Shown here piece after piece: positions 35,701 through 45,115 of a DNA stretch of 64,000 nucleotides. The position numbers and the translations under genes were made by a program. Origin of the DNA: Candidatus Latescibacterota bacterium (GTDB lineage Bacteria > Latescibacterota > UBA2968 > UBA8231); contig JACPJE010000017.1 in assembly GCA_016187725.1 (NCBI GenBank), forward strand, positions 39,935 to 103,934, written 5' to 3'. Numbering within the stretch: position 1 is the first letter of the stretch; each line of letters begins with the position of its first letter. A model generated the notes under the pieces. It ran no database searches, had not been told where the DNA came from, and saw nothing but the letters and a program-made list of their open reading frames with translations.

Positions 35701-36791
35701 CCGGCCGCCCTGGCGGACCGGCGCCGGCGTTCCTGGGCCTGGTAGAGCTGGCCGCAGGCCGCAGCGATGTCGCGGCCCCGGCTCTCGCGCAGGGTCACGG
35801 CCATGGGGGTGTGGGCTTCCAGGGTCTGGCGGAAGCGGGCGACCCGCTCGGAGAGGGGCCGGCGGAAAGGGGTGCCCTCGCCCAATTCGTTGTAAGGGAT
35901 CAGGTTGATCTTGCATGGCACCCCTCGGGTGAGGTCGGCCAGGCGCAGGGCGTCCTCGTCGCTGTCGGTCACCCCGGCCATCAGCACGTACTCAAAGGTG
36001 ACGCGCCGGCCCCGCAGCGAAAAATACTCGGCGGCGGCGGCCAGCAATTCGGCGATCGGGTACTTGCGGTTGATGGGCATGATTTCGTCGCGCAGTTCGT
36101 CGGTGGTGGCGTTGAGGGAGATGGCCAGGCCCAGGTTCAGATCCTCGCGGGCCAGGCGCAGGATGCCGGGGACGTACCCGGCGGTGGACACCGTCACCTT
36201 GCGCCCGCCGATGGCCGGGCCGTGCTCCAGGCGCATCAGGCGCAGGGCGCGCACCAGCTCCTCGTAGTTGAGCAGGGGTTCGCCCATCCCCATCATCACC
36301 ACGTTGGTCATTCGCTCGCCGCGTTCGGCCAACAGAGTTCGGCTCAGCTGGAGCAACTGGTCGGTGATCTGGGCGGCGCTCAGGTTGCGCAAAAAACCCA
36401 TGCGCCCGGTGGCGCAGAACTGGCAGTCCAGGGGGCAGCCCACCTGGGAGGAAAGGCAGGCGGTGCGCCGCTTGCCGTCGATGATCAGCACCGATTCGAC
36501 CCGCTCGCCGGTGGGCAGTTCAAAGAGGAATTTGACGGCCTGGTCGCCGGGGGAGACCTGCCTTTGGACCTCCCGCAGCCGGCTCACCCAGGCCACGCCC
36601 TTGAGCTGTTCCCTGAAGGCCCGGGACAGATCGCTCATCTGGTCCACCTGCTCGACCCCCTTGCCGTGGATCCAGGAGAGGAGCTGGCCGGCCCGGTACT
36701 CCTCCTGGCCCAGCTGGCGCACCAGGGCGCGGAGTTCTTCGGGCAGGAGGCTTTTGAGATCGACCAGGGGAAGGGGCTGGGGTGTGGTCAT
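35697..36791 (-). CDS. rlmN: Dual-specificity 23S rRNA/tRNA adenine-C2 methyltransferase
   Basis: This is a 364-aa radical-SAM enzyme that methylates A2503 of 23S rRNA and A37 of some tRNAs. The [4Fe-4S] motif is CPLDCQFCATG, preceded by TACLSSQVGC carrying the first catalytic Cys region. Substrate and SAM residues include NVVMMGMGEPLLNYEEL and VSTAGYVPGI. The second catalytic Cys lies in RDIAAACGQL near the C-terminus. I chose the ATG at 36791 over an upstream start because it matches the family's usual N-terminus. It is first in an operon with the YdjM-like gene. Confidence 0.95.
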   Translation of the reverse strand: MTTPQPLPLVDLKSLLPEELRALVRQLGQEEYRAGQLLSWIHGKGVEQVDQMSDLSRAFREQLKGVAWVSRLREVQRQVSPGDQAVKFLFELPTGERVESVLIIDGKRRTACLSSQVGCPLDCQFCATGRMGFLRNLSAAQITDQLLQLSRTLLAERGERMTNVVMMGMGEPLLNYEELVRALRLMRLEHGPAIGGRKVTVSTAGYVPGILRLAREDLNLGLAISLNATTDELRDEIMPINRKYPIAELLAAAAEYFSLRGRRVTFEYVLMAGVTDSDEDALRLADLTRGVPCKINLIPYNELGEGTPFRRPLSERVARFRQTLEAHTPMAVTLRESRGRDIAAACGQLYQAQERRRRSARAAG

Positions 36792-36987
36792 GGGGCTCCG
36801 CGAGGGTTGGATTTTAAGCTTGACGCTTCTGCTGCAAGGCTTTATCATTTAAAAGCTTCAGTGTTGCCATCTCAAATAATAACAACATCCCGAACCGGAC
36901 GTCAACGCTGCCGCACTCTAGCGCGGCAAGGGGGGGTTTTTGTTTTCTGACGAAGATCAGCCGCTGTGCCAGCGCCTGCGCGGGAGG

Positions 36988-38265
36988 ATGAGGTCCGCTG
37001 ATATCAGATTCTGGCTGCTGGCCACTTGTTTGCCTGCCCTGACCGCCCTGCGCCTGGGGGTGCTCTGGCACCCCTCCCCGGCACCCACTGAACTGCCCGC
37101 GGATCTAGAGTTCCTGACTGCGGCTCCCGAGCCCCGGCGCCTGGCGCGGACCCTGGGCAGCGACGATTCGATCTACCAATCCCTCAAGCGGCAGCCCCTT
37201 TCCGAAGCCCAGGTCGCCGAATTGATCGGGGCGATCAAACCGGTTTTCAATCTGAGGTCCGATTCGCGGCCCCTGGACCGCTACAACCTGGTGCTCGATC
37301 CGGCGGGGGAGGTCCAGCGCTTCGAGTACCTCTCGCAGCTCGAGCCGGAGCGGCCCCTGGTGGTGGAGCGCCAGGCGGGCCGGCTGGTGGGCCGCCGGGA
37401 AGTGCTGCCTCTCGAGAAGCGCACCGAGGCCATCGAGGTGCGCATCGTGGACAATATGTCCAATGCCATCGAGGCCGCCGGCGAAGGCCAGGAGCTGACC
37501 GACCAGATCGCCGACGAGATCTTCGGCTCGGTCATCGACTTCACCCAGGACCTGCGCCGGGGGGACCGGTTGGGCATCGTCTGCGAGAAGTTCTACCAGC
37601 AGGGCCGTTTTATTCGCTATGGAAAGGTGCTCCTGGCCAGGTACCAAGGGGAGAAGGTGTCGCAGCTGGGCGTGTACTATCGGGATGGCGATGGCCATCA
37701 CCACTACTACGACGCCCAGGGCAATTCGCTCAACCGCCGGTTCATCAACTATCCCCTCCCCTTCCGCGGCATCAACTCCCGCTTCAACACCGCCCGCTTC
37801 CATCCCATCCTCAAGAAACCCCGGCCGCACCTGGGCACCGACTATGCCGCCGGCCAGGGGACCATGGTGTGGGCCACGGCCAGCGGCCGGGTGGTGCACG
37901 CCGGCTGGGGCGGAGGATACGGAAATATGGTCGAGATCGACCACGGCAAGGGGTACCACTCCCGGTACGCGCACCTGAGCCGGGTCAGTGTCCGGGAGGG
38001 GCAGCGGGTGGACCAGAAGACCCCGCTAGGGCGGGTGGGGGCCACCGGCCTGGCCACCGGCCCCCATCTCCATTACGAACTGATCAGGAAGGGCAGGCAT
38101 CTCAATCCCGAGAGCGTCAACCGCGATATCCAGGGCGAGCCGCTGCCGCGGAGCTACCTGGCGGATTTTGCCAACCGCCGCGACCAGCTGCTGTCCCAGC
38201 TGGCCGGCAGCACCCAGCTGGCGGTGCATACGGGTTCGCTCTCGGCCGCCGTGGTCGCCGAATAG
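36988..38265 (+). CDS. M23-family peptidoglycan endopeptidase (LytM domain)
   Basis: This 425-aa exported or anchored zinc endopeptidase has an N-terminal hydrophobic segment (FWLLATCLPALTALRLGVLW). The middle domain is OapA/Csd3-like and ~200 aa long (SLKRQPLSEAQVAELIGAIKPVFNLR). The LytM/M23 domain has the zinc ligands in RPHLGTDYAA (His..Asp) and GPHLHYEL (HxH), with YGNMVEIDHGKGYHSRYAHLS between. It should cleave peptide crosslinks in peptidoglycan during growth or division. The ATG at 36988 is chosen over 36940 because it gives a proper signal-anchor. Confidence 0.9.
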   Translation: MRSADIRFWLLATCLPALTALRLGVLWHPSPAPTELPADLEFLTAAPEPRRLARTLGSDDSIYQSLKRQPLSEAQVAELIGAIKPVFNLRSDSRPLDRYNLVLDPAGEVQRFEYLSQLEPERPLVVERQAGRLVGRREVLPLEKRTEAIEVRIVDNMSNAIEAAGEGQELTDQIADEIFGSVIDFTQDLRRGDRLGIVCEKFYQQGRFIRYGKVLLARYQGEKVSQLGVYYRDGDGHHHYYDAQGNSLNRRFINYPLPFRGINSRFNTARFHPILKKPRPHLGTDYAAGQGTMVWATASGRVVHAGWGGGYGNMVEIDHGKGYHSRYAHLSRVSVREGQRVDQKTPLGRVGATGLATGPHLHYELIRKGRHLNPESVNRDIQGEPLPRSYLADFANRRDQLLSQLAGSTQLAVHTGSLSAAVVAE

Positions 38266-38267
38266 CG

Positions 38268-38675
38268 ATGGAAGAGGAATTCCTGACCGCAGTCGAGGCC
38301 TTGGCAGAAAGGGAGGGCCGCTACCACAAGGCCGGGTACCTGTTCATCTACGACGCCCTGCAGTACACCGTCGAAAAGATGGGAAAAACCGCGCTGCCCA
38401 AGGAGCAGCGCCATGTGTCCGGGCGGGATCTGCTCCAGGGGATCAGCCAGTACAGCCTGGAACAGTTCGGGCCGCTGACCCGCGCGGTCTTCGCCCATTG
38501 GGGCATCCACCACACCGGCGACTTCGGCCGCATGGTCTTCAGCCTGGTCGAGGCCGAGCTGATGAGCAAAACCCCCCAGGACTGTCCCGAGGACTTTGCC
38601 GGGGTCTACGACTTCGCCGAAGAATTCGACTGGAAGAAGCGCAAGGCCCAGTTCAAGCGGCTGCCCGCCAGCTGA
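38268..38675 (+). CDS. Minf_1886-family conserved protein
   Basis: This 135-aa soluble protein starts 2 nt after the M23 peptidase stop. The family pattern is clear: EREGRYHKAGYLFIYDALQYTVEKMGK, HVSGRDLLQGISQYSLEQFGPLTRAVFAHWGIHHTGDFGRMVFSLVEAELMSKT and a Trp/Phe-rich acidic tail. It is a conserved hypothetical found in Verrucomicrobia, Planctomycetes and related groups; no function is known. It is probably co-transcribed with the M23 peptidase and larC. Confidence 0.85.
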   Translation: MEEEFLTAVEALAEREGRYHKAGYLFIYDALQYTVEKMGKTALPKEQRHVSGRDLLQGISQYSLEQFGPLTRAVFAHWGIHHTGDFGRMVFSLVEAELMSKTPQDCPEDFAGVYDFAEEFDWKKRKAQFKRLPAS

Positions 38676-38682
38676 CCCCTCC

Positions 38683-40005
38683 ATGAAAATAGCTTATTTC
38701 GACTGCTTTTCTGGCATCAGCGGCGACATGGTGCTGGGCGCACTGGTCGACGCTGGCCTGACCCCGGCGCTGCTGCAGGCCGAGTTGGACAAGCTCGAAG
38801 TGCCCGGGCTCAGCCTGAGTTTCCAGCGCACCAGCCGGCAGGCCATCGCCGCCACCCTGGCCGAAGTGCGGCTGGGGGGAGACCCCATCCCCGCCGATCA
38901 GGAACACCACCTGGAACCGAGGCAGGGAACTGCTCATGACCACGGCCACGAGCACGAGCACACCCACGGGCACAGCCATTCCCACCGCCCTTCGCTCGCG
39001 TACGAGCATGCCGCGCCTCCTGGCCGGGACCACGGCCACACCCACGAACACCACCACCTGGGCGCCATCCTCGAACGCATCCGCCACAGCCGGCTCGACG
39101 CGGAGGTAAGGGATACCGCCTGCCGCATCTTCGAGCGCCTGGCCGAAGCCGAAGCCCAGGTCCACGGCCTGCCCCCGGCCCAGGTCCACCTCCACGAGGT
39201 GGGGGCTATGGACGCGGTGGCCGATATCGTCGGCGCGGTGGCCGGCCTGCGTCTCCTGGGAGTGGAAAAGGTCTATTCCTCCCCCCTGCGCGACGGCACG
39301 GGCTTGGTGCGCTGCGCCCACGGCCGCTACCCGGTGCCGGTCCCCGGGGTGCTGGCCCTGTGCCGCGACATCCCCTTTGAGCAGACCGAGATCCGCGCCG
39401 AACTGGTCACCCCCACCGGCGCGGCCATCATCACCACCCTGGCCACCTCTTTTGGACCGGCCCCGCCCTTCCGCCTGGAGCGGGTGGGGTACGGGGCTGG
39501 CCAGCGCGAACTGAAGGAGATACCAAATGTACTGAGGGTGCGTATCGGCCACACTGCCCAGACCTTCCAGCAGGAGCGGGCCGTGCTGGTGGAAGCCAAT
39601 ATCGACGACATGAACCCCGAGGTGTACGGGTACCTGAGCGAGCAGTTGCTGGAGCAGGGGGTGCGCGACGTGTACCTGACCTCGGTGCAGATGAAGAAGG
39701 GGCGGCCGGGCACCCTGCTCAGCGTGCTGGCCGGCGAGGAGCAACTGGACGCGGTGGTGGAACTCTTGCTGGCTGAGACCACCACCCTGGGGGTGCGCTT
39801 TCACCCGGTGGAGCGGCGCAAACTGGAGCGGGGCAGCCTCACCGTGCAGACCGGGTACGGCCCGGTGCGCGTCAAGGTGGGGCACCTGGGCGAGCGGCGC
39901 CGTTTTGCCCCCGAGTACGAGGACTGCGCCCGGCTGGCCCGCCAGCATCAGGTGCCTTTACTTCAGATTTACGAGGCGGCCCGTGCCGCTTTGCCTGAGG
40001 AGTGA
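38683..40005 (+). CDS. larC: LarC-type nickel insertion protein (pincer cofactor synthesis)
   Basis: This 440-aa protein of the LarC/DUF111 family is a CTP-dependent cyclometallase that inserts nickel in the nickel-pincer cofactor of lactate racemase. Family landmarks are MKIAYFDCFSGISGDMVLGAL, HLHEVGAMDAVADIVGAV, ELVTPTGAAIITTLA and VLVEANIDDMNPEVYGYL. A His-rich stretch at residues ~83-123 (HDHGHEHEHTHGHSHSH) likely stores or binds nickel. Unlike the lactobacillus gene, it is a single uninterrupted frame. larB, larE and larA are not in the window. It lies 7 nt after the Minf_1886-type gene. Confidence 0.9.
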   Translation: MKIAYFDCFSGISGDMVLGALVDAGLTPALLQAELDKLEVPGLSLSFQRTSRQAIAATLAEVRLGGDPIPADQEHHLEPRQGTAHDHGHEHEHTHGHSHSHRPSLAYEHAAPPGRDHGHTHEHHHLGAILERIRHSRLDAEVRDTACRIFERLAEAEAQVHGLPPAQVHLHEVGAMDAVADIVGAVAGLRLLGVEKVYSSPLRDGTGLVRCAHGRYPVPVPGVLALCRDIPFEQTEIRAELVTPTGAAIITTLATSFGPAPPFRLERVGYGAGQRELKEIPNVLRVRIGHTAQTFQQERAVLVEANIDDMNPEVYGYLSEQLLEQGVRDVYLTSVQMKKGRPGTLLSVLAGEEQLDAVVELLLAETTTLGVRFHPVERRKLERGSLTVQTGYGPVRVKVGHLGERRRFAPEYEDCARLARQHQVPLLQIYEAARAALPEE

Positions 40006-40011
40006 AGCCCC

Positions 40012-40767
40012 ATGCTCAGAAAATGCGCGTTGCTGGTCCTGGGCCTGCTGATGGGCGCGGCCAGGGCCCAGGAAGGGGGGGAGGAAGGCCTGCTGGCCGA
40101 GATGGGGTCGCTGCTGCAGTTGCCGGCCGGCGAGGAGGGCAAACGCTTTGCCCTGGGTGACGTGCACGGTTTTGTCCATGTGTACGAGCAGCGGGAGAGC
40201 GGCGGTTACGCCGAGATCTGGGTCAGCGAGTACTTCGAGGGCGGCATCGGCGGCCTCTTCCTGGCCGACGCCGATGGCGATGGCGAGGAGGAGCTGATCG
40301 CCTACACCGACCAGGGCCGCTTTCTGTACCTGGACCCCGAGACCTACAAGACCACCTGGAGCAATCCTCCCCACGAGTACCAGCGCCTCAGCGCCATGCT
40401 GGTGCGCAACATCGACGAGGACCCTCCCCTCGAACTGATCTTCTGCGCCGACGGCCGCCTGGTGATCTACGACGGGCGCGACCATTTCGAGGAGTGGCGC
40501 AGCACCCAGACCGGCCTGGCCAGCGCCCAGATCCTGGTGGCCGACGTGGACGGGGACGGGGCTGAGGAGATCGTGCTCAACGACGGTTACGTCTTCGACG
40601 CCCGCTTCCGCGACCTGGAGTGGCAGTCGCCCGAATCCTTCGGGGAGCGCCTGGGCCTGCGCGACGTGGACGAGGACGGTATCCCCGAGGTCATCGGGGA
40701 GTTCCAGGGGCGTTTCCTGCGCATCTTCGACATCGATCTGCGGCGCGAGAAATCGCCGCGGCGCTGA
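40012..40767 (+). CDS. Exported VCBS/FG-GAP repeat protein
   Basis: This 251-aa exported protein has the signal peptide MLRKCALLVLGLLMGAARAQ. It then has repeated FG-GAP/VCBS-like blades with Asp-rich loops (LADADGDGEEELIAY, NIDEDPPLELIFC, VADVDGDGAEEIVL, LRDVDEDGIPEVIG), which probably form a small beta-propeller-like, calcium-binding surface protein. It lies 6 nt after larC and probably shares its transcript. It is related in style to the larger repeat lipoprotein at 21574. Its ligand is unknown. Confidence 0.8.
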   Translation: MLRKCALLVLGLLMGAARAQEGGEEGLLAEMGSLLQLPAGEEGKRFALGDVHGFVHVYEQRESGGYAEIWVSEYFEGGIGGLFLADADGDGEEELIAYTDQGRFLYLDPETYKTTWSNPPHEYQRLSAMLVRNIDEDPPLELIFCADGRLVIYDGRDHFEEWRSTQTGLASAQILVADVDGDGAEEIVLNDGYVFDARFRDLEWQSPESFGERLGLRDVDEDGIPEVIGEFQGRFLRIFDIDLRREKSPRR

Positions 40768-40781
40768 GGGCCGCACCCCTA

Positions 40782-40810
40782 TTGACACCTGCGGGCGCTG
40801 CTCCTAATTT
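40782..40810 (+). promoter_or_regulatory. Sigma-70-type promoter for the sugar isomerase gene
   Basis: A consensus -35 TTGACA (40782-40787) and -10 TAATTT (40805-40810) are separated by exactly 17 nt, in the 106-bp gap between the VCBS protein and the isomerase. This is the cleanest promoter match seen in the window. Confidence 0.65.
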
Positions 40811-40873
40811 GTGCCCCTGACGAGGGGTGCGGTTTTGCGGGCGCGCGGATTTCAAAAAACAAGGAGAAGGACC

Positions 40874-41872
40874 ATGGCGAGAAGACCGGTTACCCTATTT
40901 ACGGGGCAGTGGGCCGACCTGCCCCTGGAGAAGCTGGCCCAGATGGCCAGCGAATGGGGCTACGAGGGCCTGGAACTGGCCTGTTGGGGAGACCACTTCG
41001 AGGTGGACAAGGCCCTGGAGAAGGACGGCTACTGCCGGAGCCGGCACGAGATCCTGGCCAAGTACGGCCTCAAGGTCTGGGCCATCAGCAACCATCTGGT
41101 GGGCCAGGCGGTGTGCGACCTGATCGACGAGCGCCACAAGAGCATCCTGTCCCCCAAGGTGTGGGGCAGCGGCAAGCCCGAGGAGGTGCGCCGGCGGGCC
41201 GCCGAGGAGATGAAGAAGAGCGCGGCAGCGGCCAAGGCCCTGGGGGTCAAGGTGGTCAACGGCTTTACCGGTTCCTCGATCTGGCACCTGATCTACTCCT
41301 TCCCGCCCACCAGTCCGGCGATGATCGAGGCCGGGTTCCGGGATTTCGCCGACCGCTGGAACCCCATCCTCGACGAGTTCAAGAAGCACAAGGTGCGCTT
41401 TGCCCTGGAGGTGCATCCCACCGAGATCGCCTACGACATCGTCACGGCCGAGCGGGCCATCGCGGCTCTCAAGGGGCGCCGGGAATTCGGCTTCAATTTC
41501 GATCCCTCCCACCTGCTGTGGCAGTGCGTCGATCCGGTCAAATTCATCTACGAGTTCGGCGACCGCATCTACCACGTCCACGTCAAGGACGCCATCCAGA
41601 CCCTGGACGGCCGCAGCGGCATCCTGGGCAGCCATCTGGGCTTCGGCGACCCGCGCCGGGGCTGGGATTTCCGCTCGCCGGGCCGCGGCGGGGTGGATTT
41701 CGAGGAGATCATCCGGGCCCTCAACAACGTCAAGTACAAGGGCCCGCTCTCGGTGGAGTGGGAAGACAGCGGCATGGCCCGGGAGCACGGGGCCAGGGAG
41801 GCCTGCGAATTCGTGCGCGAGATGGACTTCGAGTCCTCGGGTGTGGCCTTCGACGCGGCCTTCGCCAAGTAG
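40874..41872 (+). CDS. Sugar phosphate isomerase/epimerase family (AP-endonuclease-2-like TIM barrel)
   Basis: This 332-aa cytosolic TIM-barrel protein has the family pattern [29 protein letters not shown] at the start, metal-ligand regions [11 protein letters not shown] (Glu), [11 protein letters not shown] (Asp/His), YHVHVKDA (His) and a C-terminal SVEWEDSG (Glu). It is predicted to isomerise or epimerise a keto sugar, such as an inositol or hexose derivative, using a divalent metal. The ATG follows aaggagaagg. It has its own promoter and terminator. A Gfo/Idh oxidoreductase at 46122 could act on the same type of substrate. Confidence 0.9.
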   Translation: MARRPVTLFTGQWADLPLEKLAQMASEWGYEGLELACWGDHFEVDKALEKDGYCRSRHEILAKYGLKVWAISNHLVGQAVCDLIDERHKSILSPKVWGSGKPEEVRRRAAEEMKKSAAAAKALGVKVVNGFTGSSIWHLIYSFPPTSPAMIEAGFRDFADRWNPILDEFKKHKVRFALEVHPTEIAYDIVTAERAIAALKGRREFGFNFDPSHLLWQCVDPVKFIYEFGDRIYHVHVKDAIQTLDGRSGILGSHLGFGDPRRGWDFRSPGRGGVDFEEIIRALNNVKYKGPLSVEWEDSGMAREHGAREACEFVREMDFESSGVAFDAAFAK

Positions 41873-41890
41873 GTTCCCCTAGTTTGGGAA

Positions 41891-41929
41891 GATGGCCTCC
41901 GGCAGCGTTGCCGGAGGCCATCTTGCTAT
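41891..41929 (+). terminator. Terminator after the sugar isomerase gene
   Basis: A perfect 14-bp stem (gatggcctccggca at 41891-41904, tgccggaggccatc at 41909-41922) with a 4-nt loop is followed by a weak T-rich tail (ttgctatt). It sits 19 nt past the isomerase stop and 12 nt before the next gene. Confidence 0.75.
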
Positions 41930-41940
41930 TCAGGACGCCC

Positions 41941-42555
41941 ATGCCTCGCTCTGGCATATTCTTGTCAATCTTGCTGTGGGCCGGCCTGGCCGGCGCGCAG
42001 CAGCCGGTGGCCCCGGACACGGCCATGCAGCAGGTGGTCCAGCAGGTGCGCCAGGTGCTGGTCTCCCCCCGCGAGCAGGCCTTTGCCCAGGTGCTGGTGA
42101 GCGCCGAGGTGCTGCGCGATCCGCGCGACACCTCCTTCTACGACATCGTGGTGCGCTTCGACCCGGAACGCTATCGCGATCCCCACCTGGGTCGGTACCC
42201 GCTGACCTTCGAGGACCAGTGCGTGCTCTGGGGCAAGCGGCTGGCCCTGTACTCCCGGATCGCTTCCTGGAAGGCCGGGCGCTTCTACCTGCACGACCTC
42301 TACACCGGCCGCCAGGTCTGGGTGGACCTGGCCACGGCCCGCCTGCTCTCCCCGCCCTATGGCAAACCCCCGGCGGCCAAGACCTTTGCCGCCTGGCTGC
42401 CCTACATCCACAATACCCCGCGCAGCACTGAACCGCGCGCCCTAGGTACGTGGCTGCGGTTGATGAGGGAGGAATCGCGGGACCTGGTGATCTACCAGTG
42501 GCGCGCCGCTGCGGGCGACACGGCGCTGCCCGCCGACTCGCTGAGGGGCCGGTGA
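41941..42555 (+). CDS. Exported protein of unknown function
   Basis: This 204-aa protein has a signal peptide (MPRSGIFLSILLWAGLAGAQQ). The mature part is a mixed domain with YDIVVRFDPERYRDPHLGRYPLTFEDQCVLWGKR and RFYLHDLYTGRQVWVDLATARLLSPPYGKPP. I recognise no family. Its stop overlaps the GTG of the peptide-binding protein gene (GTGA), so it is the first gene of that ABC transporter operon and probably acts in the periplasm. The terminator just upstream marks the start of a new transcription unit. Confidence 0.65.
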   Translation: MPRSGIFLSILLWAGLAGAQQPVAPDTAMQQVVQQVRQVLVSPREQAFAQVLVSAEVLRDPRDTSFYDIVVRFDPERYRDPHLGRYPLTFEDQCVLWGKRLALYSRIASWKAGRFYLHDLYTGRQVWVDLATARLLSPPYGKPPAAKTFAAWLPYIHNTPRSTEPRALGTWLRLMREESRDLVIYQWRAAAGDTALPADSLRGR

Positions 42556-44105
42556 AGGGGCTGCGGTGGCTGGCCCTGGGGTTGTGGTGGTTGGCCTGTG
42601 CCCAGCCGCCCGGGGACGTGCTGGTCTTCGGGCGGGGCTCCGACTCGGTGGGCCTAGACCCGGCCCTGGAGAACGACGGGGAATCCTTCAAGGTCTGCGA
42701 CAACCTCTACGAGACCCTGGTCACCTACGAGGGGCAGAGCACTGCCATCCGCCCCCTGCTGGCCCGCTCCTGGGAGGTGAGCGCGGACCGGCTGGTCTGG
42801 ACCTTCCACCTGCGCACCGGGGTGCGTTTCCACGACGGCACCCCCTTCGACGCGGGCGCCATGCTCTTCTCCCTGGGCCGGCAGTTCTTCGCCGACCATC
42901 CCTTCCACCAGGTGCAGGGGGCCTTCAAATACTGGAAGGACATGGGCATGGACCAGGTCGTCGCCGGCATGGAGGCCCCGGACGACTCGACCTTCGTGGT
43001 GCGCCTCAGGGAGCCCAACGCCCCTTTCCTATCGAATCTGGCGATGAATTTCTGCGCCGCAGTCAGCCCCGGCGCGGTGGAGAGGTACGGCGACGACTAT
43101 TTCAAGCACCCGGTGGGGACCGGCCCCTTCCGCCTGGTCGAGTGGCGCAAGGACGAGCGCCTGGTGCTGGAGCGCTACGAGGAATACTGGGGCGAAAAGG
43201 CCCGCTTGCGCCGGCTGGTCTTCAAGCCCGTGCAGGACCCTTCGGTGCGTTTCCTCGAACTGAAGACCGGGGCGGTGCAGGGGATCGACGACCTCAACCC
43301 CGAACTGGTCCCCGAGGTGCAGGCCGACCTCCAATTGCAACTGCTCACCCAGCCGGGCATGAACGTGGGGTACCTGGCCATGAACATGGACAAGCCGCCC
43401 TTCGACAACCGGCTGGTGCGCCTGGCCATCAACCACGCCATCGACAAGCAGTCGCTGGTGGACAACTTCTACCAGGGCCTGGCTCAGGCCGCTGTGAATC
43501 CGATCCCGCCCACCATGTGGGGGTACAACGACACCATCGCGGCCTATCCCCGTGACCCGGAGCGGGCTAGGGAACTGTTGCGCCAGGCCGGCTTCCCCGA
43601 TGGCTTCGACACTGAGTTGTGGGCCATGCCGGTGTCGCGGCCGTACATGCCTCAACCAGACAAGATCGCCCAGGCCATCCAGGCCGACCTGGCAAAGGTA
43701 GGGGTGCGGGCGCAGATCGTGCAGTGGGAGTGGGGCACCTACCTGGACAAGCTGGCCAATGGCGAACACCCCATGGCCCTCCTGGGCTGGACCGGGGACA
43801 ACGGCGACCCGGACAATTTCCTCTACGTGCTGCTGGACCTGGCAGCGGCGGAAAAGCCGGCGGCCAATATCGCCTTCTACCGCAGCGAGGAGGTGCATCA
43901 ACTCCTGGGCGAAGCGCGGCGCCAGCCCGACCAGGCCCTGCGGGCGCACCTGTACCGGCAGGTGCAGGAATTGGTCCACCGCGATGCCCCCTGGGTGCCC
44001 CTGGTGCACGCCACCCAGACCATCACCTTCAGCCACCCGGTGCGGGGCTTTGCCCTGCATCCGACGGGCAGCCACTGGTTCCACCAGGTTTTCCTGGAAC
44101 GCTAG
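42552..44105 (+). CDS. ABC transporter peptide/nickel-type substrate-binding lipoprotein
   Basis: This 517-aa solute-binding protein of the SBP_bac_5/DppA family has an N-terminal lipobox (ALGLWWLAC at ~residue 16), so it is anchored in the membrane facing the periplasm. Characteristic segments are GLDPALENDGESFKVCDNLYETLV, FHLRTGVRFHDGTPFDAGAM, VGTGPFRLVEW and VNPIPPTMWGYN. It binds oligopeptides, nickel chelates or similar and delivers them to the permeases. The GTG start is coupled to the gene upstream. DppB follows 2 nt after its stop; the DppC-type permease is far away on the other strand. Confidence 0.9.
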   Translation: MKGLRWLALGLWWLACAQPPGDVLVFGRGSDSVGLDPALENDGESFKVCDNLYETLVTYEGQSTAIRPLLARSWEVSADRLVWTFHLRTGVRFHDGTPFDAGAMLFSLGRQFFADHPFHQVQGAFKYWKDMGMDQVVAGMEAPDDSTFVVRLREPNAPFLSNLAMNFCAAVSPGAVERYGDDYFKHPVGTGPFRLVEWRKDERLVLERYEEYWGEKARLRRLVFKPVQDPSVRFLELKTGAVQGIDDLNPELVPEVQADLQLQLLTQPGMNVGYLAMNMDKPPFDNRLVRLAINHAIDKQSLVDNFYQGLAQAAVNPIPPTMWGYNDTIAAYPRDPERARELLRQAGFPDGFDTELWAMPVSRPYMPQPDKIAQAIQADLAKVGVRAQIVQWEWGTYLDKLANGEHPMALLGWTGDNGDPDNFLYVLLDLAAAEKPAANIAFYRSEEVHQLLGEARRQPDQALRAHLYRQVQELVHRDAPWVPLVHATQTITFSHPVRGFALHPTGSHWFHQVFLER

Positions 44106-44107
44106 TC

Positions 44108-45115
44108 ATGTACCTGTTCATCCTCAAGCGCCTGGGCCTGGCCATCCCCACCTTCGTGGGGATCTCGGTGCTGGTCTTCCTGATGATCCACCTGGTGCCC
44201 GGCGATCCGGCGCAGATCATGCTGGGGGAGCGGGCCGACGCGCAGAGCGTGGCGGCCCTGCGCGCCGAGCTGGGGCTGGACCAGCCCCTCTATGTGCAAT
44301 TCATCCGCTTCTTCGGGGATCTCCTGCGGGGGAATCTGGGATATTCGGTGCACACCCACGAATTGATCAGCGCCGAACTGGCCCGGCGCTTTCCGGCCAC
44401 CTGTGAGTTGGCCTTCTTCAGCATGCTGATCGCGGTGATGGCCGGGGTGGGCGCCGGGGTGCTGGCGGCGGTGCGCCGGGGCGGGCTGCTGGACTACCTG
44501 TGCATGGTGGTGGCCACCGCCGGCATCTCCATCCCCATCTTCTGGCTGGCGCTGATGCTCATCCTGCTCCTGGGGGTGCATCTGCCCTTGCTGCCCATCT
44601 CCGGGCGGATCTCGGCCCACCTCGACTTTGTGCCGCGCACCCACTTCTACCTGTTCGACGCCCTGCTGGCGGGCGACTGGGTGGCCCTGGGGGATTTGCT
44701 CTGGCATCTGGTGCTGCCGGCCCTGGCCCTGAGCACCGTGCCCCTGGCGGTGATCGCCCGCATGACCCGGGCCAGCCTGCTGGAGGTGCTGGGCGAGGAT
44801 TACATCCGCACGGCCTGGGCCAAGGGCCTGGGGGAGCGGCTGGTGATCTGGCGCCACGCCCTCAAGAACGCCTTCATCCCGGTGCTGACGGTGATCGCCC
44901 TGGAGTTCGGGTACCTGCTGGGGGGGGCCATCATCACCGAGACGGTTTTTGCCTGGCCGGGGGTAGGGCGCTGGCTCTTTTTGGCGGTGCAGGCCCGCGA
45001 CTTCCGCGCCGTGCAGGGCGGGGTGCTGCTGCTGGCGGGGATCTTCATCCTCGTCAACCTGGTGGCCGACCTGCTCTACGCCTGGCTGGACCCGCGGATC
45101 AAGTACGATAAATGA
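44108..45115 (+). CDS. dppB: ABC transporter permease, DppB-type
   Basis: This 335-aa inner-membrane permease has about 6 TM helices. The N-terminus LGLAIPTFVGISVLVFLMIHLVPGDPA and the EAA-type loop IARMTRASLLEVLGEDYIRTAWAKGLGERLVIWRHALKNA are diagnostic of DppB/OppB. The C-terminus LAWLDPRIKYDK-like ending is intact (family DPRIRY). It works with the binding protein just upstream. Normally a DppC gene follows at once; instead an exonuclease gene overlaps its stop (ATGA) and the only DppC lies at 49945-50787 in the opposite orientation. Confidence 0.9.
   Translation: MYLFILKRLGLAIPTFVGISVLVFLMIHLVPGDPAQIMLGERADAQSVAALRAELGLDQPLYVQFIRFFGDLLRGNLGYSVHTHELISAELARRFPATCELAFFSMLIAVMAGVGAGVLAAVRRGGLLDYLCMVVATAGISIPIFWLALMLILLLGVHLPLLPISGRISAHLDFVPRTHFYLFDALLAGDWVALGDLLWHLVLPALALSTVPLAVIARMTRASLLEVLGEDYIRTAWAKGLGERLVIWRHALKNAFIPVLTVIALEFGYLLGGAIITETVFAWPGVGRWLFLAVQARDFRAVQGGVLLLAGIFILVNLVADLLYAWLDPRIKYDK

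Noticed and set aside
36909..36944. 6-bp stem followed by a T-rich stretch as a terminator
   Set aside because: Short stem with an 8-nt loop, and it lies between divergent genes where no transcript needs to end.
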